Below are positions 29,501-38,500 of a stretch of DNA of 64,000 bases, one piece after another. The stretch covers positions 4,478,530 to 4,542,529 of the forward strand of contig OX365947.1 of NCBI GenBank assembly GCA_947247005.1, read 5' to 3'. The DNA comes from Spisula solida (taxonomy: Eukaryota; Mollusca; Bivalvia; Venerida; Mactridae). Position numbers and translations under genes: made by a program. The notes under the pieces are model-generated. The model ran no database searches. It saw only the letters and a program-made list of their open reading frames with translations, and had not been told where the DNA came from. How positions within the stretch are numbered: position 1 is the first letter of the stretch; every line of letters starts with the position of its first letter.

Positions 29501-32500
29501 CCTTTGCCAAAGTTTTCTGTCTTTGTTTGTTTCTTTTCTGTTGATTGCTGACATCATTTATTATAATATAAGAAATGTAATAAACTTTTTTTTATCGAAA
29601 AAGGTCTTTTAAAGTCATTTAAATATGTCAAATGATAGGTTAAAAGTACAAATCTCAAAGTGAATGATAAGACTCGCAACTTTAATCAACAATTGAAGCA
29701 CTTGAACATTAGTCTGGGTTAAGATGATTCCAAAACTTCCTCAGCAAAAATTACCGTTAGTACAAATATCTGATAAAATGGGATGACCTTTATCTCTACT
29801 TTGTTGCATTCAGAAATGGAAATTGGTCAAAAAAGGTTAATCGTATGATTTATAAGCCAGGGTTACAATATATGGTAGCAATCTTTCTGCACTTATACAG
29901 TCTGCCTGATGTTGAACTTGTGTATCAGTGACCTGTTTTTCTGTTTACCATGTGCAGAAATGCAGCAAAGCAAACAAGAGGTCTTATCACATGTACATTA
30001 ATAGGTGTATCATACCACTACTGTATAGTATCTAAAGTGCAACCTTAGCAAAAAAAAATTTCTTAAGTGCACATAGAATTGACAAGCTTATGAGTTATGC
30101 TTATAATTATAAATGTTCCTGCAGTATTGTGTATAAAGGTGTGAGCCATTGGGATTGTGGAGGTTGATGTTTCAAATAGAACGACAGAGGTCTCAGCATG
30201 TGTTGAGCAGAGGTTGCAGCATGTGTTGAGCAGAGGTTGCAGCATGTGTTGAGCAGAGGTTGCAGCATGAGTTGAACAGAGGTTGCAGCACGTGTTGAGC
30301 AGAGGTTGCAGCACGTGTTGAGCAGAGGTTGCAGTATGTGTTGAGCAGAGGTTGCAGCATGTTTTGAGCAGAGGTTGCAGCATGTGTTGAGCAGAGGTTG
30401 CAGCATATGTTGAGCAGAGGTTGCAACATGTATTGAGCAGAGGTATAATTTCACTAATAAATCTGTCAAGTTTACAATGGCTGTCATATTTGCATTCCGT
30501 CAGGTATAAAACTGTTTTTGAGAAGTTTACTGGCATATATCAACAATGTAAAACAATTATTATATCTATATATATTTAAATGATGTCTGATAATTTTTTT
30601 TGATTTTGACCATATCATTTTTATGAAATCCAAAATCCTTGAAATTAGTTGTCCCAACGAAATGGTCTTTTTCACCAAAACCATGAAATTTTGTCCCATT
30701 GAAATTAAATTCCTTTTACAGTAAAGCTGGGATCATTCCAGTACTTGAAGAACAGTCTTGGTTAGACTCTGGGGTAGGGGAGGGATAAAATGAAGACATT
30801 TATTTACCTTGACTATACTGATTGGCTTACGAGACAGATGATAACTGGTGTAACACAGGAACGTCAGTACCAGTATGAAAGCCTTGTACCTGAAATGAAC
30901 GTTAAACACGTACACCATTAAAAGGCCCTTCAACATTTCACTGGCTTAGAATGAGAAGGTCATAAGTACAAAATTGATATTTTGCAGGGGTGTCAAAAGA
31001 GCCAAATTAAAAATCCTGAAAATCATTTCGATATGCGGCTGACCATTTTTGACAAACTAGAGGCCGTCAACCATATATAACTCAGTTTTTCAAACTTATT
31101 ATTGAAGTAAATCCTTTAGAGCAGATATACCGTAATTGACCATAACTTTGCCATTTCTTGAGATATTTTCATCAAATAACTTTTATTTTGGTCAGAAAGC
31201 ATAGCTCTTTAAGGATAGACAAATCCAGAATTCCGGAAAATTGACACCCCTGTATTTTGAGAAAACAAGAAAAAACTGACTGAAAACAACTCTTTACTTA
31301 AAGTTAACGAAAAACAAGCTGTTTCAACTTCAGTCTGGTCAGCATGGTTAGTTCCGATTTTTATGAAAATAAGCTCATAAGAAGCACCTTGTGATGCAGA
31401 TTTCAAATGTATACATAAGTCGTATAATGTCTCATTCCAAGTCAACAATTAAATCATCAATATATTTTGCATCACTCATCTACGCAGCTGTGCATCATAT
31501 GCAATGAAATGAGAATCTATCTTAATTGGTGTGATGTCGCTAATTGTCACAGATTTCTCTTACTAATCACACTGACGAAGGGAAATGTCCCGAAACATGC
31601 ATGTGATTTTAACAATAAATTTAGTAAGTGTAGCTGGGTTTTTTTTTTATTAAATTCAACTTTTTACTCAAACCATTAAATTTTGTTTTAGATATTATTT
31701 TATTAAGCATAACAGGGATTTGTTCGTCTACTGCAGCTATGGCTATCATATAGCACAGAGACATTGACACGATCCTGACCTTTATGCATAAATATATTAC
31801 AAGGTTCTTGCGTTGAATATATAAATTTTCGCGAGCAAATCGTGCAATAGATTTGTTTTGATATTACATTGTATAGACCGATTTCGATAATCTGACCGTT
31901 TGTTTATATACGAAGGCTATAACATAAACATAATACAGGTGATCCAGCTTTGATAACATGCATACAAACTCTTTATTAGGCGACACAAAGCACACATTTT
32001 TCAATTACAACCATAGCGCAGTTGGCAGAGCAGATAGTTTCAAATACCAATGAAATACCGTTTTAGGTTCAACACCCACACGGTCTCTATTCTTTTTTAA
32101 AATAATTCATTGCTTATTTATAAGTGTTGTTTTATGGTATCAGGCTGATAAAAGGTATGAACTTAAATTCACGGTAAGAAGAAATTTAAAAGAATGTAAA
32201 ATATTTAAACATCGTACCAGACGAAGTAGTTTTTATATTGAATATTGATCTATATAATATTATTTCGAATAAAAATAAAATAATATGATAAATCATGAAA
32301 AGTAAAAAAAAAGACGACTTCTGCTGGGCTTGAACTCAAAACCAACGATTTCAAACGACAAATATAATTATGTCAACGCACATATCCACTTAGCCACAGA
32401 GGCTATTGAATATAACACGTTGCTATACTGATTTTATCCAGTAAATTGGTGCAATTTTGCTCTAATCCGATAACAAAACATGCTCCCCTAAATGCTTTGA

Positions 32501-35500
32501 ATGCGCTGAACCAAGAAATCCATGTTATCGAAATCGGTTTATACATCTTCGTGATGCTTCCCACTTACGAAAACATACAACCGGGGTTATAAATATAGAC
32601 AATATATCAGCTGTAAAATTATGCTAATTGAAGGTCGAGAGACGTGTCAAATTCTCTGGACTATACAAGACTAAAGTAAATGTGTTCTTCCATCTCAGTT
32701 CTTGTTTGGAATACCAAGGCTAAAACATGCTGATACATGTCATCCTCTTTAATACATAGCCGAAACAGTCACTACATGCGTGTTTGCAAAAATGACTTTA
32801 TGATATAAGTTCATACATAAATTACAATACCATACTATTAATTAAAATATGGCCTGCTCTTTTTAACTTTAAACAATATAACAGATCATAACACAGTTGA
32901 CAACATGCCATAGTGCCAATCAGTACTATTAATTTATACATTAATGTTTCCCTATTAGGCCTGAAAAAAATGTTTTGTGTCCCACCTGCGATCGACCCGA
33001 TAAAAGAAAAGCTGCAACCTAAATTATATCATTGCCTAAATTTAGGAATAAAATGTCTTTTTTTGTTTTATATAGTGCATGGACTAAAATGTTTTTCACG
33101 TTCTGTTGATCGTCGGCATATTCGCGACTACAAACTGTTGCGTTTTTAAGTTTCCCACTATGTCCATATTGATGTATTTAGCATTTTTTCAGCCTTTAAT
33201 TTTGAAACACGCGAACTCCGCGAAACTAAATTGCGCATATAATTTCTAGCTTTACAGTTATTTGTTGGCTAATTTAAACAAATCCATACAGAGTTCCTGT
33301 ATACAATGCATGTACTGGTAATGCAGCGGTTCCACAATATCCAAATCTAAAGGGTCATTTTGATACTTTTGACTAAAATTTTCCACGTTATAGGCAAAAT
33401 ACCTATGATTTTTAAGAGAAAATGACCCTTAAACCCAAGTATTGAGAGTCAAAATGTGGCCTTTTGGAAATTTGAAGGGTCAAAACCCCTACTACGAAGT
33501 CAAATGGAACCCCTGCAATGCTGATGATCTTGAAAAGTATTTTTTCTTGAAGTCTACACGTCAATGGGTATGGAACTACGCAGGCAATATTTTGATAAAT
33601 AAAAGGTTATCATTTCACCTATATATCGATTATTCAGGTCAGTCATTTGTTTACGTAACATTGTTTTCATAAATATTGCAATTTTTTCTTATTAGTCCCC
33701 TACCGGTTTTTGACCGGATGAGACTGTAGGTTTGCCCTTCGTCTGTCCGTCAAAAAATCTGGATCCTGACATAACTCAAACAGTTTCCAAGCTAGTTATA
33801 TGAAACTTGGTATGTGGATAGAGGGCAATAAGGGCATTATGCAAGTCTAAAAATATTTTGATTCTGATAAAAGTTGTGGTTGCTATGGCAACAGAAACAT
33901 TGAAAATGGCTTCAAACAGGTAGGGGACTTCTGTATTGCTTGCAATTCTTAATGTCTTGACTTGTTAATTAATGTCTTACATTATCGTGTATTAGTATGT
34001 GGCTTAGTGAACAAGGTATAATTATGTTTTCACTGCCTTCAATTTTCTCCAATCAACCAAAATACAATGCCATGATATTGCAATGTTTGAAATGAAGAAT
34101 ATATGTACCTGTGTTTTATCATAGAATAAAGCACAGTCACAAGTTCTGACGCATAGTAATTTTAAAAATCATGAGTGCCTAGCACAAGTGATTAAATGTA
34201 CGCATATCAAAACAAGAGACAGTTCTTTATTATAAATAAAACACAGGTACATATTCAATATGTACGCTGGTTGTGTTTGAATTGTGTACTGTTGAAGAGA
34301 CAGGCCTGGGTACTGTTTGATCAAAGCACTTACAGAAGTCTTAAACTTACGATCAGATTCCAGGGCTCGACACTAACACTGGTTCGCTGGTCCGAGACCA
34401 GTGAAAATCCGGAAGGACCAGTGAAAATTCTGGAATACCAGTAACTGTCCTATTTACAAATTTGGAACTTTTGCCCTGTCGGACCAGTGGCCAAAATAGT
34501 TAGTGTCTAGGCCTGGATTCAAATTCTTTATAATTTGTTTACCATTATACAGTGTGGTAAATGGAGCTGAAATACTTGTAATGATATAGGTACTTAACTC
34601 CTACAAACCATTTGCGTCACCAAATTGCAGTTGTTAAAGAATTATAAAGAATTTAAATTTGAATGTAACGTTAAGATTTACGTAAGTGCTTTGATAAAAT
34701 AGTACCCTGGTGACTGTGTACATGTACCGTACCTATACTTAATGTACCAGGGTCGCAGAGGGGAATAAGTACAAGAAGTATTGTAAGGATGGCCTTACTT
34801 TTTTATTGACAATTTGAGACAATAATTAACCCATCTGGCATTGTCATCAGTGTAACATGTGATACATTTTGCATGATATCATATTTATTGATGTGACAAA
34901 ACAATAGTGTAATATCAACTTATCAAGTGATGCTGTCGGTCTCATATAGGATTCGTATTTTTCACGTAATGACAAATGTTACATATGTAGAATACCAGTA
35001 TGGCATGTCTGTTCTATTGATGTTTTGGCATTATTGCCTGACAGAACTGAATGATTATGTTCAATGAACACCCAAAAGAAACATGCTGGGATAAGAATCT
35101 GATCATGCCTACTACAGTGTAGCAAATTGCTGCAATACCACATTTTTTTTGGCTACAGTTCCAAGTAGAAATTTGTAAACTTTGGAACACATAATTATTA
35201 TATTATTCATTATTATGTAGCCATAAGTATTTTATATCTTCGTCGATTTCTATGAAATATACGCCATGCTAAGGGGACAATTATGTGCTTTCAATGAAAT
35301 ATAAAATCTTTTTCAGCGGGCCGTGCCGTTTTGTCCATTACCCTGTGAAACCTTAGAACGAGTAGGTTTCACAAGATAATAGAAAAATCGGTAAAGCTGC
35401 TGAAAAAAGATTTTATATTTCATGGAAAGCAAATAAGTATCCCCTTAACATGGCGTATATTTCATGGAAATCCATAAAGTAATAAAAATCTAATGGCTGT

Positions 35501-38500
35501 TTTATTTTCCAATGTTTACAAATTTCTTCTTGTAACTGTAGCCAAAAGTCCTGTGGTATTGCTACACTGTACTGGCGTAAATATGTATGCTTTCTGATTC
35601 AAAATTTATTCACCTGTGGTGGGTAAATAATCTATTTTCTAGATTTGACTGCCACTACAATTTAATCCCCTTCGGCTTCATAGAAATGGCTCGAACATTT
35701 TGGCATATCAACCAATCAAGTTTTTCAACTGAAAATTTCTTGGACATATCCAATGGCATTTTTACAACGAGTAACATAAAACCAGCAATTAGTACTGTAT
35801 AATTGGTACACCCAAACTGTTACTGCAACAAATGTTACATAATCAATTAACTATCACCCACATTCTGATTCTGTATGCCAATCAATTATCAGCAAAGATT
35901 TCAAGTACGATAATAATGTAGAGGATGCTTGTTTGTTGGTTAAATATGGTAATACTATCTATCTCATTGAGTGGTGCAGATTCGTAAGACGAGATGACGG
36001 ATGGTTCCCCGACCCTCTCTCACCTATGACAGGGACGTTAAATGGGCTATAAGACATAGCTGAGAAAAAGAGTAGCGTGAATTCAAACTTTCAGAAGACA
36101 TATTTCATAAATCCTTAAAATTGTACTCTGTCGTTGTACTCGGTTTTATATCTGATTTTTTATCTCTCTGACTTAGTTTAGTACTAAAATACCAGAAAGC
36201 ATGTTTTATCCTATAAAATTGATATGGTCAGAGCAGTCATGCAGTGCGGGTTGCATCCTGTTACCTTAATCTCATGATCATCTAAACAACTAAGTAACGG
36301 CTTACACTCTTATAATGTTGAAATGTTACTATTTTATCATCCTATATTGTTAAAAATAAGTACAAACACTTCAGCTTGGGTTAATTTGGTGCATAGTTGT
36401 ATGCTTAGTGAAATTATTCTTTTTAAGGATAAATCTTTGTAATATTAAAGTTTTGGAGGAAAGTTTCCCAGGTACAAGACAGAAATCTACAAGACTACAG
36501 AAATAATATAGTATGGAGATATTGACACGATCCTAACCATTTTCATGAATATGATTATAATATATAACAAGATTTTTGCCTTGAAAATATCAATTTTCGC
36601 GAGCATATTGTGCAATATCGGTCCTTTAGATTTGTGTTTTTGTCTCGAGCGTCTTTGTGATACTCCCCGCTTATGAAAACATACAACCAAGGTTATAAAT
36701 ATAGACAAGATATCAGCTGTTAAATTATGCTTATAGAAGGTAGAGGATTTTTTTTTAATGCCGAGCCTAGTTTTTATTTGCCAGTGTCAGCTTTCTGCTG
36801 AAAAAATGGCAGGCATATGAGTGCCTCCATCTGTATTTGAACCTATGTCGCCAGACTAAACGGCAAGACTTAGTGCTGAAGCGCTCCTTCCTAGAATGAT
36901 GTAATACATAACAAGAGTATGCATGAAAGTAGCAATGAATATGACAAAGAATGAAAGAAGTAACGAATGGACCGTGTACACAAGGAGCATAAACACAAAT
37001 TCTTAACAATTGTCTATTTATTTAAACATTAATAATAATATTAGCAATGGCAGCTAGCGTAATTATAAGGAGTTAAAATTTAACAAAGCAATGTTTAGCC
37101 TAAACTGTTAGCAACACAAAATTGCCAGGTAAACTATCACGCCTAGCTTCAAGTCATATATTGTCTGACCAGATTAAACTGAGACTCCTTGCATAATTAG
37201 TTCAACTCCGGAAATTTCCGAAGTTATAAAAACATATAATTACATTTATCGCTATATGTCGCTGTATTGAGTTGCTACTAGATAACAATATGCGATGGCT
37301 CAGTGGGTAAGTGTGCGGTTTGTAGACCACAAGGTATCGGGTTCGAGGCAAACTCAATAGTTTTTATTCAACTTTTTTTTTCTTTATATGCAAGTATGCT
37401 ATTCGTGAATTCGTAATCATCCCTATGTTCACATATCCATTACACAATTCAGGCATACATTAAATATATAATGGCCAAGTCATTGAAACATTGTTCATGT
37501 ACTTATTATTCTTTTGAGTTGTGTTATAAATACAGAGATTACTGCACATGTAGTAAATAAACATACAAATCGAAAACAGCCGAGCGTATACGAATTTTAA
37601 TCTGGTCAGACAATACTTCCTGTGAAATCTCTCACTATTTCAATATTTGAACCCAAACATGTTGACATATTACTTAGATGTTCAACCTTTGTAATAGGAC
37701 CAGGACGATTTCAATATTTTGAAACCGGTTAATCATTGGTATGAAATCGAATCGAACCGATTAATCGACCGCTATATGGGAAATAATGTTTTCTTTCATG
37801 ACGACCATATCAAGGTACTTTCAGCAGCAGAATCCATGTGTGTTTATGTTATCCTTCGAGGTACATATACCGTACCAAAAAAGGTTTGTATGTTTAATAT
37901 GATCATATACAAAGTATGAACCGGTATTAATTTATCACATGCTACCCAAACACACCAAGTTAGATTGCTTGTTTATGTGTGGATCAACACATTCTGGCAT
38001 GTATTGTTGTCAAAAATATACGGTAACATAGAATTTATTGATATTGTAGGTTGTGTATTGTTTTAGAACGATTAGCGGTTTTGCAGATATGAAACCGATT
38101 TCACATCGTAATCGAATCCGACTAACCGAGTAATCGTCCCGGTCCTACTTTGTAAACAGATTATGACATTGTTTTAAGTCTGTGAATGATCATGTATACT
38201 AACCACACCCTATGAGATATGACCACAAAGCTAATTTTCTACACTGAGTGAATTCCAGTCAGTAATGGGATTATACCCAGGCCTATCAGGGTTCCTTAAC
38301 AGACACAAAAAATATTTTAGTTAATAATGATATTTATCACGCCCGGTCAACAAACTTTTGTTAAAATTGAAACCAATAAACATGTTAAAATTGTTTGTTT
38401 AGATTGATAGCAAGCACCCAAGGCATCAAAATCATCGCATTATGTTACCTACAGAGCCCAAATTGGTCTGGTCAAGCCGAATATGTATGTGACTTGAGAT

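Noticed and set aside
30063..30536. A 157-residue Cys/Leu-rich minus-strand protein
   Set aside because: It is produced entirely by the 23-bp tandem array and is open in all three frames.
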